Below are positions 16,532-26,749 of a stretch of 64,000 bases of DNA, one piece after another. Below the pieces are notes generated by a model. That model did not search any database. It worked only from the letters and a program-made list of their open reading frames with translations, and had not been told where the DNA came from. Origin of the DNA: Sphingobium sp052327305 (GTDB lineage Bacteria > Pseudomonadota > Alphaproteobacteria > Sphingomonadales > Sphingomonadaceae); assembly GCF_052327305.1 (NCBI RefSeq), contig NZ_CP182486.1:1860001-1924000 (forward strand). The letters are read 5' to 3'. Every line of letters starts with the position of its first letter. Within the stretch, counting starts at the first letter, position 1. The position numbers and the translations under genes were made by a program.

Positions 16532-17535
16532 GCGTTTCGGCCGACGATACTCTCGGGCAGATCCTTGCCGAAGACACGCTGATAATATTCCGCCACCAGC
16601 GGCCTCTCGGCCTCGTCGCACTTGTTGAGGAAGGAGAGGCGGAAAGCGAAGCCGACATCCTTGAAGATGAGCGCGTTTTGCGCCCACGAGATGACCGTGC
16701 GTGGGCTCATCACTGTCGAGATGTCGCCGTTGATGAAGCCCTGGCGGGAAAGCTCCGCCACCTTGATCATGTTCTCCACTTCCTTGCGACCGCCCTCATG
16801 GTCATACTCGCCGGACTTGGCGAGGACGATCTGGGCCTCCGTGGCGGCCGGCAGATAGTTGAGCGTCACCACCAGATTCCAGCGGTCCATCTGGCCTTGG
16901 TTGATCTGCTGGGTGCCATGATAGAGCCCGGTCGTGTCGCCGAGGCCCACGGTGTTCGCGGTCGCAAACAGGCGGAAATAGGGATTGGGCCGGATCACGC
17001 GGTTCTGGTCGAGCAGGGTCATCTTGCCGTCCGTCTCCAGCACGCGCTGGATAACGAACATCACGTCCGGCCGGCCGGCGTCATACTCGTCGAAGACGAG
17101 CGCGACCGGACGTTGCAGCGCCCAGGGCAGCAGCCCTTCCTTGAACTCGGTGACCTGCTGGCCGTCCTTGAGCACGATCGCGTCGCGCCCGACCAGGTCG
17201 ATACGGCTGATATGCGCGTCGAGGTTGATGCGGATGCACGGCCAGTTGAGGCGCGCGGCGATCTGCTCGATATGTGTGGACTTGCCGGTGCCGTGATAGC
17301 CCTGCACCATCACGCGCCGGTTGAAGGCGAAGCCGGCCAGAATCGCCAGCGTGGTGTCGGGATCGAACACATAGGCCGGGTCGAGGTCCGGCACGCGCTC
17401 GTCCGCTTCGCTGAAGGCGGGCACTTCCATGTCGATGTCGACGCCGAAGAGGTCGCGCGCGCTCACCTTGCGGTCGGGCGCGTCCATCAGCGTCTCGCTG
17501 CGCATATCGGGCTGGGCGTTGGGGATGTCGGTCAT
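16528..17535 (-). CDS. cobS: CobS-type AAA+ ATPase (cobaltochelatase subunit CobS)
   Basis: 335-residue MoxR-like AAA+ ATPase of the CobS family. Walker A GYHGTGKST lies at residues 79-87 and Walker B LVFDEYD at 146-152; FATANTVGLGD is the sensor-1 region. The ATG at 17535 is preferred to earlier in-frame starts because GGAGA lies about 10 nt upstream and MTDIPN begins the family N-terminus. It overlaps osmC by four bases and lies about 100 nt after the Hsp70-like gene. Partner of CobT; see that entry for the doubt about cobalt insertion. Confidence 0.93.
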   Translation of the reverse strand: MTDIPNAQPDMRSETLMDAPDRKVSARDLFGVDIDMEVPAFSEADERVPDLDPAYVFDPDTTLAILAGFAFNRRVMVQGYHGTGKSTHIEQIAARLNWPCIRINLDAHISRIDLVGRDAIVLKDGQQVTEFKEGLLPWALQRPVALVFDEYDAGRPDVMFVIQRVLETDGKMTLLDQNRVIRPNPYFRLFATANTVGLGDTTGLYHGTQQINQGQMDRWNLVVTLNYLPAATEAQIVLAKSGEYDHEGGRKEVENMIKVAELSRQGFINGDISTVMSPRTVISWAQNALIFKDVGFAFRLSFLNKCDEAERPLVAEYYQRVFGKDLPESIVGRNA

Positions 17536-17634
17536 GTCGTCGCGTCTCCGGGCACCTTGGAGTCCCTCAACCGAAGGGGGCAAGCGCCTGTCGATAGAGC
17601 GGGTATCGGGGCTGTCTACCCCTTTCTGCATGGG

Positions 17635-18939
17635 TCAGGCTGCCCAGGCGGCGAGATTCTCCTCCTGCCCGATGAGCGCGAGGCCATGGGCGATCGACGT
17701 CAGTTCACCACCGCTTGCGATGCGTCCGGATGTGAAGCGGCGCTCGAAAATCGTGCGAATCGCCGGAATGAGCGAAGAGCCGCCGGTGAGGAACACGCGG
17801 TCGATCCGGTCGGCGGTCATGGCGGCGTCGGCAAGGGCGCGGTCCACCGTTTCTTCGATGCGGGCGATGTCCGGTGCGATCCAGCGCTCGAAATCTGCGC
17901 GTTTGACCTCGGCTTCGATCAGCATGTCGCCTGCTTCGAAGCGGAACTGCGCCGTCTCTGCGTCAGACAAGGCGCGCTTCAGCGTGCCGACCGAATCATA
18001 GAGTCGATAGCCCAGTTCCTGCTCGATGACGCGGATCATCCGGCCGATCGCGTCGGGATCATGGGCTGCGCGCTGGAGGCGGTGCAATTCCTCCAGGGTG
18101 CGACGGTTACGCATCAGCGCAAGGCGCGACCAATCCGCGAAATCGGCGAAATAGCTGCGCGGGATTTCCAGCGCCTTGCCGAGCGAGTCATATGTGCCGC
18201 CCTTGCCCAGCATCGGCAGCACGAGATGATCGACAATGCGATAGTCGAACCGGTCGCCTGCGATGCCGATGCCTGCTGATCCGAGCGGTTCGCACCGGCG
18301 CGTTGCGGTGGGGGCGGCGATCCGCACGATGGAGAAGTCGCTGGTGCCGCCGCCAAAGTCCGCGACGAGGATGGTCGCGGGTTCGGTCAGTCGGCTGGCA
18401 TAGCTGAAGGCCGCGCCGAGGGGCTCATAGACATAATGAATGCTGGCACCGAAGTCCTGGAACATGGCGTCATAGCGCCGCCGAGCCAGAGCTTCGTCGG
18501 GCCTCGACCCGGCATATCGCACCGGGCGGCCGACCACGATTCGCTCTGGCCGCTTGTCGAGCGTGCCGCCGGCATGGGCGATCAGGCGGTTGAGGAAGGT
18601 CTGGCCGAGCGCCTCGAAGCTCATCCGCTTCTCGAAGACGCTGGCGGTCTCGAACAACGGGCTGGCGGCGACTGACTTGAAGGACTGGATGAAACGCGCG
18701 CCTTCGGGATAGCCGAGATATTCGGCGATCGCCCACGGCCCGGCTTCATGCGCGATGCCACCGGGCACATCGTCATGCCAGAAGCAGAGGGCGGAGCGAA
18801 ACACAGCGCCCGTCGCCCTGTCGCCGGCAAAGTCGACGAGACGTGACTGCTGCTCGTGAGCGAGCGCCACGACGCTGTTAGTGGTGCCGAAATCAAGGCC
18901 CAGCGACTCGGGCATACCGGTCACGGCAACATCTGACAT
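17635..18939 (-). CDS. Hsp70-family (YegD-like) ATPase without a full substrate domain
   Basis: 434-residue member of the actin/Hsp70 ATPase superfamily, similar in size to E. coli YegD rather than DnaK. Phosphate-1 motif DFGTTNS lies at 16-22 and phosphate-2 DFGGGTSD at 194-201; the adenosine motif FLTGGSSLIPAIR lies near residue 384. The chain ends soon after the ATPase domain, so the DnaK beta-sandwich substrate domain and lid are absent. It sits between a J-domain gene and cobS on the same strand, so a local chaperone team is plausible but unproven. Confidence 0.88.
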   Translation of the reverse strand: MSDVAVTGMPESLGLDFGTTNSVVALAHEQQSRLVDFAGDRATGAVFRSALCFWHDDVPGGIAHEAGPWAIAEYLGYPEGARFIQSFKSVAASPLFETASVFEKRMSFEALGQTFLNRLIAHAGGTLDKRPERIVVGRPVRYAGSRPDEALARRRYDAMFQDFGASIHYVYEPLGAAFSYASRLTEPATILVADFGGGTSDFSIVRIAAPTATRRCEPLGSAGIGIAGDRFDYRIVDHLVLPMLGKGGTYDSLGKALEIPRSYFADFADWSRLALMRNRRTLEELHRLQRAAHDPDAIGRMIRVIEQELGYRLYDSVGTLKRALSDAETAQFRFEAGDMLIEAEVKRADFERWIAPDIARIEETVDRALADAAMTADRIDRVFLTGGSSLIPAIRTIFERRFTSGRIASGGELTSIAHGLALIGQEENLAAWAA

Positions 18940-19012
18940 GGGGTGATACTCCGGCCGCGGGGCCGGGCGCTATGGCAGCGCGGGCGACCAGCGGCAAGGC
19001 CGGAACCTCACC

Positions 19013-19636
19013 TCAGGCGAAGGCGGGGGCCTTGCGGAGATGGGCATAGGCAGCGAGCACATCCTGCAGGGCGTGCTCATGGCCCCGGTCGCCCCCATTG
19101 TGGTCGGGATGATAGCGGCGCACCAGTTCAGTGTAGCGGGTGCGCAGACTCTTGCGGTCTGCATCGGCAGAGAGGCCGAGCGTGCCAAGCGCCTTGCGGT
19201 CCTCGACGGAAAGCGGCTTGCCGTCCGCGCGAGGGCGCTCGGCTTCCATGCGTGCCCGGAAGCGCGCGCCGATCGCGTCGAGCGGATCGGTAAAGTCGGC
19301 CCAGCGCGGGGGCGGCGTGCCTGTAGCGGCATTGGCGGAGAATGCCCGCGTCTCACGCTCCCACCCTGCATAAGGGCGCTGCGCCGCTTCGATCTCTTCG
19401 GCGTCCATACCCCGGAAGAAGTTATATTGCTGGTTGAAGCTGCGGATGTGCTCCAGGCAGAACCAGCGCCATTGCGGCGGTCCATCGGCCGCGCGGCGCA
19501 GCTGCTCGGGCGGCGCGCGGAACTCGCCCGGCTCCGTGCATCCTTCTGTGGTGCAGATGTGCGGCTCGCCCTCGACCCGCCCGTGAAACCGGCCGGATGA
19601 GCGCGTCTCGCCCCTTGATGCCCTGTCCTTCGTCAA
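19013..19636 (-). CDS. C-terminal J-domain protein
   Basis: 207 residues with an atypical layout: the J domain is C-terminal (about 148-205) with HPD at 176-178 inside RRYHPDHNGGD. The N-terminal part has Cys28, Cys33, Cys60 and His63, which could form a small zinc knuckle. Translation from a TTG at 19636 is supported by AGGA followed by GGG just upstream; no ATG occurs before residue 77. The gene is first in the minus-strand run leading to Hsp70-like, cobS, osmC and cobT, and is divergent from bolA. Confidence 0.87.
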   Translation of the reverse strand: MTKDRASRGETRSSGRFHGRVEGEPHICTTEGCTEPGEFRAPPEQLRRAADGPPQWRWFCLEHIRSFNQQYNFFRGMDAEEIEAAQRPYAGWERETRAFSANAATGTPPPRWADFTDPLDAIGARFRARMEAERPRADGKPLSVEDRKALGTLGLSADADRKSLRTRYTELVRRYHPDHNGGDRGHEHALQDVLAAYAHLRKAPAFA

Positions 19637-19707
19637 TCCCTATTCCTGAAACTGATATGGGGCAGCGGGCTGTCGCGTCCCGCCGATCCGCCTATATAGG
19701 GAGAATG

Positions 19708-19989
19708 ATGAACCATTCACTAGGCCCGGTGGGGCAGGACATTCAGGCGCGGCTGGAAGCGGCCCTTTCTCCAGACTATCTGGCAGTCATCGATGACAGC
19801 GAAAAGCATCGCGGTCATGCCGGTCATGATGCGCGCGGGGAAAGTCACTTCACCGTGGAGATCGTCGCGGCCGCGTTCGCCGGCCAGTCCCGTGTCGCGC
19901 GCCAGCGCGCTGTCAATGCTGCGCTGGGCGATCTGCTGGTCGAGCGCGTCCATGCCCTTGCGATCAAGGCGCGGGCGCCGGGGGAATGA
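19708..19989 (+). CDS. bolA: BolA family protein
   Basis: 93-residue BolA/IbaG-like protein with the class fold: a short N-terminal helix, the VIDDSEKHRGH loop, ESHFTVEIVAAAF as the central strand, and the RVARQRAVNAALGDLL helix ending in HALAIKARAP. BolA proteins bind monothiol glutaredoxins and share Fe-S clusters. Two adjacent ATGs (19705 and 19708) are possible; the second has better spacing from AGGGAG. TATATA lies 7-12 nt upstream of the first ATG, so the message may be nearly leaderless. The stop overlaps the Nudix start (ATGA). Confidence 0.93.
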   Translation: MNHSLGPVGQDIQARLEAALSPDYLAVIDDSEKHRGHAGHDARGESHFTVEIVAAAFAGQSRVARQRAVNAALGDLLVERVHALAIKARAPGE

Positions 19990-20456
19990 CGGCAGTTGCC
20001 TCGCCCGAGCCTGTGCGCGCTTTGCGTCCGGCTGCGCGGTTGCTCGTTACCGACCCCGCCGGGCGACTGCTCATGTTCCGGTTCACGCCTGCCGATCGGC
20101 CGCCCTTCTGGTGCACGCCGGGCGGCGCGCTCGATCCGGGTGAGAGCTATGCGGCGGCGGCACGGCGTGAACTGCTGGAAGAAACGGGGATCAACGCTGA
20201 TCCCGGTGCCGAAATCGCGGTGCGGCATGTCCAGTTCGTCACCCTTCTGGGCGTGCCGGTGGATGCGGAAGAGCGCTATTACCATGTCCGCGCCGGCAGT
20301 GCGGCGATCGACACCGCGCGTCATACCGATCTCGAACGAGCCGTAATGCTCACGCATCGCTGGTTTAAACCCGACGAACTGGTCCGGCTTGAGGAGGCCT
20401 GGTTCCCGGAGGATCTTGCCGAATTGTGGCAGCAGGTGCTGACGGCGCCAGCCTGA
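19986..20456 (+). CDS. Nudix hydrolase
   Basis: 156-residue Nudix protein. The Nudix box follows the G-x5-E-x7-REUxEExGU pattern in GALDPGESYAAAARRELLEETGI at about residues 46-68. Substrates of the family are nucleoside diphosphates linked to another group; which one cannot be told. It overlaps bolA by four bases and the next phosphoesterase gene by one base (TGATG), so these three form a tight operon. Confidence 0.91.
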   Translation: MTAVASPEPVRALRPAARLLVTDPAGRLLMFRFTPADRPPFWCTPGGALDPGESYAAAARRELLEETGINADPGAEIAVRHVQFVTLLGVPVDAEERYYHVRAGSAAIDTARHTDLERAVMLTHRWFKPDELVRLEEAWFPEDLAELWQQVLTAPA

Positions 20457-21190
20457 TGCGCATTGCTGTCCTCTCCGATATTCACGGCAATCTCCCGGCG
20501 CTGGAGGCGGTGCTTGCCGATATCGAGAGGCATGGCGTCGATCAGATCGTCAATCTGGGGGACAGTCTTTCGGGACCGCTCTGGCCGGCCGAAACCGCCG
20601 CGCGCCTGATCGCGCTCGATCTCCCGACGATCGCGGGCAATCACGAGCGCCAGCTGCTCACCGAGGCGCGCGAAACGATGTGCGAATCGGATCGGTTCGC
20701 GGCCGAGCGGCTGGACGATGCCGCGTGGCGTTGGCTGGCCAGCCTGCCGCCGACGCGCGATCTCCCGCCGGATGCACTGATGGTGCATGGCACGCCGGAC
20801 AGCGATCTGGATGGTTTTCTCGAGACGGTGACGCCCACCGGTGCGCGGCCCGCGACCATTGCCGAAGTGGTGGAGCGCACCAGCGGCAGCGACGCGGCTC
20901 TCATTCTGTGCGGTCATACCCATATGCCGCGGATCGTCGCTTTGGCGGATGGGCCTCTCTTCGTGAATCCGGGCAGTGTCGGCCTGCCAGCCTATCGGGC
21001 TGACTGGCCGCATCCGCATGTCATGGAAACGGGATCGCCACACGCCCGCTATGCGCTCGTGACGCGGTACGAGGGGGGCTGGTACGCGGAGCTTCGCCGT
21101 GTCGGCTATGACTGGAGACGCGCCGCTGCCAAGGCGGATGCAGAGGGCCGGTCGGACTGGTCCGGGCCGCTGCGCACTGGTTTCGCCTGA
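20456..21190 (+). CDS. metallophosphoesterase (YfcE/MJ0936-like)
   Basis: 244-residue calcineurin-like phosphoesterase. Metal-binding motifs appear in order: SDIHGN (about 7-12), NLGDSLSG (33-40), AGNHER (60-65), an MVHGTPDSD segment, and CGHTHMPR near residue 158, followed by VNPGSVG. The ATG at 20456 shares a base with the Nudix stop. This small family hydrolyses phosphodiesters or phosphomonoesters; the physiological target is unknown. Confidence 0.9.
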   Translation: MRIAVLSDIHGNLPALEAVLADIERHGVDQIVNLGDSLSGPLWPAETAARLIALDLPTIAGNHERQLLTEARETMCESDRFAAERLDDAAWRWLASLPPTRDLPPDALMVHGTPDSDLDGFLETVTPTGARPATIAEVVERTSGSDAALILCGHTHMPRIVALADGPLFVNPGSVGLPAYRADWPHPHVMETGSPHARYALVTRYEGGWYAELRRVGYDWRRAAAKADAEGRSDWSGPLRTGFA

Positions 21191-21224
21191 GGCCGTCGCT
21201 GGCGCCCTTCATGGTAGGGGCCTG

Positions 21225-21231
21225 TTAACCA
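21225..21231 (+). promoter_or_regulatory. TTAACCA motif (CtrA half-site-like)
   Basis: TTAACCA within GGGGCCTGTTAACCACAT, 68-74 nt upstream of the methyltransferase start at 21299. It closely matches the motif block upstream of the S8 peptidase gene. Regulatory meaning is inferred only from the resemblance. Confidence 0.3.
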
Positions 21232-21298
21232 CATCTCGTTACGTCCCTTCCGCAAAGCTGGCCGCGACGCGCGCGATCCGGCCGAAGGGGGAAAATCC

Positions 21299-22933
21299 AT
21301 GTGGAATGAAGGCTATGTCTCCGAGATCGACTATGTGTTCGGCTATTTCCCGGAGATGTCCCCGGCGCGGCTGAAGCTGGCGCTGCTTTCGCGCGGCGTC
21401 GGGCACACTGTCTCCACTTCGCCCAGCTATCTTGAGTTGGGTTTCGGTCAGGGGCTTTCGCTGGCGATCAACGCGACGACGGCGTCCGGCGACTATTACG
21501 GCACGGATTTCAATCCGAGTCAGGCCGGCAACGCAATGCGGTTCGCGCAGGCGAGCGGCAAGCCCGTCCACATTTTCGATGACAGCTTCGAAGCCTTTGC
21601 GGCGCGTGACGATCTTCCCGCCTTCGATGTGATCGCGCTTCATGGCATCTGGTCATGGGTTTCGGACAAAGGGCGTGAGGCGATCCTGAAGATCGTCGAT
21701 GAACGGCTGAAGCCCGGCGGCATGCTCTATATGAGCTACAATGTCGTGCCGGGCTGGTCGCCCCTCATGCCGCTGCGCCACCTCCTTTGGGAGCATCATC
21801 AGCGTGCCGGATCAGGCGGTGTAGTCAGCCGCATGGACGCGGCGCTCGCCTTCGTCGATCAGGTGCGAAACATGGGCACTGGCTATTTCGGCGCGCAGCC
21901 CGGCGCGTCCGGCTGGCTCGATGTCATGAAGGGGCAGGACCGCAACTATCTGGCGCATGAGTATTTCAATGCGCAGTGGCGGCCGGAGAGCTTTGCCGAT
22001 GTGAGCGACAGGCTAGCCGGCGTGAAACTGACTTACGGCGCGTCGGCAAACATCCTGGAGAATATTGCCGAGCGTTATCTGCCACCCGAGATGACCGCGA
22101 TGCTCGCTACGGTCGAAGATCCGACCCTGCGCGAGCTCACCAAGGATTTCCTCGTCAATCGCAAGTTCCGCACGGATGTCTTCGTGAAGGGCGCGCGCGC
22201 GCTCACTGCAAACGAGGTATCCGACACCATGTGTACGGCAAGCTTCGTGCGGACCGGGCTTATCGAAACACTCCCCTCTTCGCTCAACTTCAGCTTTGGT
22301 GAGGTGCCCTTACGGACGGACATCTTCGAACCGATCGCGCGCTTCATGGAGGAAGCGGAGGGTGGCGTCGCCAGCTTCGTCGAATTGTGCAGCGTCGCGA
22401 AGCAAACGGATATGCATGCCGATCAGCTCATCGAGGCGCTGATGGCGCTGGTGGGCACGGGCTACCTCGCCCTCGCGACCGATTCGGACACGATTGCGGA
22501 AGATTACTTCGCGTCGCTCCGGTTCAACCGCGAGATGTGCCGGCAGGCCCGCTATAGCGGTCAGGCGCAGTATCTCGCCGCACCGGGCATCGGCGCCGGC
22601 ATCAAGGTCGGCCGGCTGGAACTCATCGCCCTCCATGCGCTGGCGAGCGGATTTGAGGACGTGGCCGAATATATGCTCGAAACCCTGCAGGGTCAGCACG
22701 AGACGGTGCAGATCAACGGCGCCCCCGCCGGCAGCGATCAGGAAGCGCTGGAGCACCTGCGTCTCATTGCAGAAGGCGTGCAGGCCGAACTTCTGCCCAA
22801 GCTCGAGCGGCTGGGGGCAGTGGCGACATGTGACGGCAATCCCTTCGCCGTGCCGACCATCGAGCTGGCTGCGAGCGATCCCGCACTCTCTGGGCTTATC
22901 GACAATGGCGGGGCTTTGCCGATGACCGCCTGA
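21299..22933 (+). CDS. class I SAM methyltransferase with methyltransferase regulatory domain
   Basis: 544-residue protein with an N-terminal Rossmann methyltransferase. SAM motif I ELGFGQG is at 46-52, the acidic YYGTDFN follows near residue 68, and KPGGMLYMSYNVVPGW lies around 139-154. The middle and C-terminal parts resemble the methyltransferase regulatory domain found fused to such enzymes in proteobacteria. The family is often near surface-polysaccharide or motility genes, but here it stands alone with a 108-nt leader and its own likely promoter. The substrate is unknown. Confidence 0.88.
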   Translation: MWNEGYVSEIDYVFGYFPEMSPARLKLALLSRGVGHTVSTSPSYLELGFGQGLSLAINATTASGDYYGTDFNPSQAGNAMRFAQASGKPVHIFDDSFEAFAARDDLPAFDVIALHGIWSWVSDKGREAILKIVDERLKPGGMLYMSYNVVPGWSPLMPLRHLLWEHHQRAGSGGVVSRMDAALAFVDQVRNMGTGYFGAQPGASGWLDVMKGQDRNYLAHEYFNAQWRPESFADVSDRLAGVKLTYGASANILENIAERYLPPEMTAMLATVEDPTLRELTKDFLVNRKFRTDVFVKGARALTANEVSDTMCTASFVRTGLIETLPSSLNFSFGEVPLRTDIFEPIARFMEEAEGGVASFVELCSVAKQTDMHADQLIEALMALVGTGYLALATDSDTIAEDYFASLRFNREMCRQARYSGQAQYLAAPGIGAGIKVGRLELIALHALASGFEDVAEYMLETLQGQHETVQINGAPAGSDQEALEHLRLIAEGVQAELLPKLERLGAVATCDGNPFAVPTIELAASDPALSGLIDNGGALPMTA

Positions 22934-22941
22934 GCGCGTCT

Positions 22942-22960
22942 GGCCGGCTTCGTGCCGGCC
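22942..22960. terminator. hairpin between convergent genes (possible bidirectional terminator)
   Basis: GGCCGGC-TTCGT-GCCGGCC, a perfect 7-bp stem lying 8 nt after the methyltransferase stop and 6 nt before the gmk stop. No T-run follows on either strand, so it would be a weak or factor-assisted terminator. Confidence 0.35.
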
Positions 22961-22966
22961 CGCCGT

Positions 22967-23668
22967 TCAGATTTCCATGTTTCCGAGCTTGCGAATGAAC
23001 CCGATCAGGCCCGTCTGTCGGCTGCGCTTCAGCCGCTCGGCCTGCAGGATCGTGCGCACCTTGGTGAAGCAGCTGTCCGCGTCGTCATTGACGAGCACAT
23101 AGTCATAGCCGTCCCAGTGGGCGATCTCGCCCTGCGCACGGGCCATGCGCCGGTCGATCACGTCATCGGCGTCCGTCGCCCGGCCGCGCAGTCGCCGCTC
23201 CAGCTCGATCATCGAGGGCGGCAGAATGAACACGCGCACCACGTCTCCACCGGCAATCTGGTGAAGCTGCTGGGCGCCCTGCCAGTCGATATCGAAAAGG
23301 ACGTCCCGGCCTTCGCTCAGCATTTCCTCTACGGCCGCCCGCGGCGTGCCGTAGCGGTGATCGAAGACATGCGCCCATTCCAGGAACTGATTGTCCGAAA
23401 CCATGTCCTTGAAGGTCGCGAGATCGACGAAGTGATAGTCCTTGCCGTCCACTTCGCCGGGGCGCGGCGAGCGCGTGGTCGCGGAGACGGACATTTCCAG
23501 CGAGGGATCGTCAGCGAGCAGCTTGCGCGCGATCGTCGATTTGCCTGCGCCGGAAGGCGAGGACAGGACGAAGAGGACGCCGCGCCGTCGCAGACCATGC
23601 GGATCGGCCTCGGTGCTCGATCGACGCCGGGGCGCCGCGGCGATGCTGTCTTGGATTTTGCTCGTCAT
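22967..23668 (-). CDS. gmk: guanylate kinase
   Basis: Phosphorylates GMP to GDP with ATP in purine nucleotide synthesis. The P-loop SSPSGAGKST is at residues 36-45. The GMP-binding block follows with TTRSPRPGEVDGKDYHFV, and FDIDWQGAQQL lies near residue 124. At 233 residues it is longer than the typical 205-210; the extra length is a charged N-terminal extension of about 28 residues before GVLFVLSS. A later start within that extension is possible but no better supported. Confidence 0.95.
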   Translation of the reverse strand: MTSKIQDSIAAAPRRRSSTEADPHGLRRRGVLFVLSSPSGAGKSTIARKLLADDPSLEMSVSATTRSPRPGEVDGKDYHFVDLATFKDMVSDNQFLEWAHVFDHRYGTPRAAVEEMLSEGRDVLFDIDWQGAQQLHQIAGGDVVRVFILPPSMIELERRLRGRATDADDVIDRRMARAQGEIAHWDGYDYVLVNDDADSCFTKVRTILQAERLKRSRQTGLIGFIRKLGNMEI

Positions 23669-23719
23669 CGGAATTTGCCCTAGTGACGCGGTGCAGGGGC
23701 GGCGTCAACGGGGGTGTGG

Positions 23720-24304
23720 ATGGCAGGGGGCGGGCATAGTCTCGATATGAGGAAGGCGATGGCCTTCGCAGTCGCTGCCGGGCTGTTAATTGCGACCATC
23801 GCGGTGCTTTATGCCATGGGCCGGGTGCCGATCTGCACGTGCGGTGCGGTGCGCCTGTGGGGGGGCGGCGTGAACACGCCCGACAACAGCCAGCAGATCG
23901 CGGACTGGTACAGCTTCAGCCACATCATTCACGGGATGATCTTCTATGCGGCGCTGCACTGGCTGCTGCCGCGCGCATCCGTCCCGTGGCGCCTCACCAT
24001 CGCGGTGGCGATCGAGTGCGGATGGGAAATTCTGGAAAATTCGCCGATCATCATCGATCGCTACCGCGCCGCCACCATCGCCATTGGCTATACGGGCGAC
24101 TCCATTCTCAACAGCGTGAGCGATGTGCTGATGATGGCGCTGGGCTTCCTCATCGCCTTTCGTCTGCCCTGGCGATGGACCCTCGCCCTCGCGATCCTTT
24201 TCGAGATCGGCACGCTCATCATCATCCGGGACAATCTGGCGCTCAACATTCTCATGCTGGTCTCACCGATCGACGCGATCAGGGAGTGGCAGGCCGCTCT
24301 TTGA
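23720..24304 (+). CDS. DUF2585 family membrane protein
   Basis: About 194-residue integral membrane protein of the DUF2585 (UPF0314) family, found mainly in alphaproteobacteria and of unknown function. Hydrophobic segments include AVAAGLLIATIAVLYAMG, IIHGMIFYAALHWLL and the C-terminal pair around MMALGFLIAF and TLALAILFEIGTLIII. Conserved polar motifs are CTCG and ECGWEILENSPIIIDRYR. Possible starts are GTG 23714, ATG 23720 and ATG 23747; none has a strong ribosome site. The 3' end overlaps the convergent gene at 24279 by 26 nt. Confidence 0.85.
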   Translation: MAGGGHSLDMRKAMAFAVAAGLLIATIAVLYAMGRVPICTCGAVRLWGGGVNTPDNSQQIADWYSFSHIIHGMIFYAALHWLLPRASVPWRLTIAVAIECGWEILENSPIIIDRYRAATIAIGYTGDSILNSVSDVLMMALGFLIAFRLPWRWTLALAILFEIGTLIIIRDNLALNILMLVSPIDAIREWQAAL

Positions 24305-24635
24305 TCCGGCCGCGCCCGCGCAGGCTGGTCGTGCTCCGCCGCTGATCGGTGAGCAGCTTCGGCTGCCTCTTCTGGTCGATTTCGTGTCGTGCCTTGTAGA
24401 GCTTGCGCGCAAGATAGGCGCCGGTCACGAGCATCGCGCCCATGGGGTAGCGCATGATGAGCCGTTTGGCGCCCACGCCGGCGGCAAGGCCCAGCACGCC
24501 CTTATTGCCCGTTGCAGCCGCCACGCGCGCCACGATCATGGTCGCGCCCAGCTGGGACGCTTTTCTGAGCAGGCTCGGCTTTTTGGGCGGGCGGACGACG
24601 ACTGGCGGCTCCGCGGTTTTGACTCTCTTCGGCAT
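24279..24635 (-). CDS. small basic hypothetical protein
   Basis: 118 residues, strongly basic, not assigned to a family. The sequence opens MPKRVKTAEPPVVVRPPKKP, then has a moderately hydrophobic middle (GATMIVARVAAATGNKGVLGLAAGVG and YPMGAMLVTGAYLARKLYKA) and a basic tail. The ATG at 24635 follows AGGGGACCGCC with good spacing. It could be a membrane-associated or nucleic-acid-binding protein; nothing in the sequence decides. Its 3' end overlaps the DUF2585 gene tail to tail. Confidence 0.68.
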   Translation of the reverse strand: MPKRVKTAEPPVVVRPPKKPSLLRKASQLGATMIVARVAAATGNKGVLGLAAGVGAKRLIMRYPMGAMLVTGAYLARKLYKARHEIDQKRQPKLLTDQRRSTTSLRGRGRIKERPATP

Positions 24636-24709
24636 GGCGGTCCCCTTTTGTCCTGGCCCTTCTTCCACAATGTATCGGGAGACAGCCGGTTCCCCCGCAG
24701 GGCGTGCGA

Positions 24710-26095
<1,386 letters not shown>

Positions 26096-26144
26096 GGATA
26101 CAGGTCGCCTTCCTGGAAATGACGTTCGGGCGAAATGGCCGGCG

Positions 26145-26621
26145 CTATTTCTTCTTGCCGAAATCTACCGTCACGACGTTCGAGCTATCTTCCTGCACGG
26201 CGCGGGGCTCGTCATTCTCCGCTGCCTCATGCGGCTCCGGCTCGTCGCTGCCCGCCACCTGGAACTGGAGCGCGAAGTTCACGGCCGGATCGACGAAGGC
26301 GCTGATCGCGGCGAAGGGGATGACGAGATGGGCGGGCACCTGATTGAAGGTGAGGCCCACTTCGAAGACGTCGTCGCCGACCTTGAGATCCCAGAACTTG
26401 TGCTGGATGACGATCGTCATCTCGTCCGGGAAACGCTCGACGAGGTGTCGGGGGATCGAGACACCCGGCGCCTGCGTCTTGAACGTGATATAGAAATGAT
26501 GGGCGCCCGGCAGATGGCTGCCGCTCGCCTGCACTTCGCCGAGCACGCGGCCAACGACGGCGCGCAGGGCCTCCTGAACGATCTCGTCGTAAGGAATCAG
26601 GCTGTCAGGTGTTTCTTCCAC
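26145..26621 (-). CDS. sspB: SspB-type ClpXP adaptor (alphaproteobacterial)
   Basis: 158-residue SspB (ClpXP protease specificity-enhancing) homologue. SspB binds ssrA-tagged substrates and tethers them to ClpX. The body shows the conserved HFYITFKTQAPGVSIP and MTIVIQHKFWDLKV blocks. An acidic linker leads to the C-terminal VVTVDFGKKK, which looks like the ClpX-binding tail. Translation probably starts at a GTG (26621), with AGGA about 9 nt upstream; no suitable ATG is near. In alphaproteobacteria such adaptors can affect cell-cycle proteolysis, but the targets here are unknown. Confidence 0.9.
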   Translation of the reverse strand: MEETPDSLIPYDEIVQEALRAVVGRVLGEVQASGSHLPGAHHFYITFKTQAPGVSIPRHLVERFPDEMTIVIQHKFWDLKVGDDVFEVGLTFNQVPAHLVIPFAAISAFVDPAVNFALQFQVAGSDEPEPHEAAENDEPRAVQEDSSNVVTVDFGKKK

Positions 26622-26713
26622 GGGGCACAGTCCTAGCGATGGCGACCATCGGGTCAAGCGCGCAGCGTGCAATAGCGGGGCGGAAATCGCGCGGCGGGCA
26701 GTGATTTCCCGCA

Positions 26714-26741
26714 TTGCCTTGCCCGGCTCCGCCGTTATAGC
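26714..26741 (+). promoter_or_regulatory. putative hisB promoter giving a leaderless message
   Basis: TTGCCT (26714-26719), a 16-nt spacer and TATAGC (26736-26741), ending 8 nt before the hisB ATG. No Shine-Dalgarno is visible, so transcription would begin at or within a few bases of the ATG. Confidence 0.35.
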
Positions 26742-26749
26742 GCGGCGTC

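Noticed and set aside
14251..17535. Reading cobS and cobT as proof of aerobic B12 synthesis
   Set aside because: No cobN or any other cob gene is in the window, and orphan CobS/CobT pairs are known in related bacteria.
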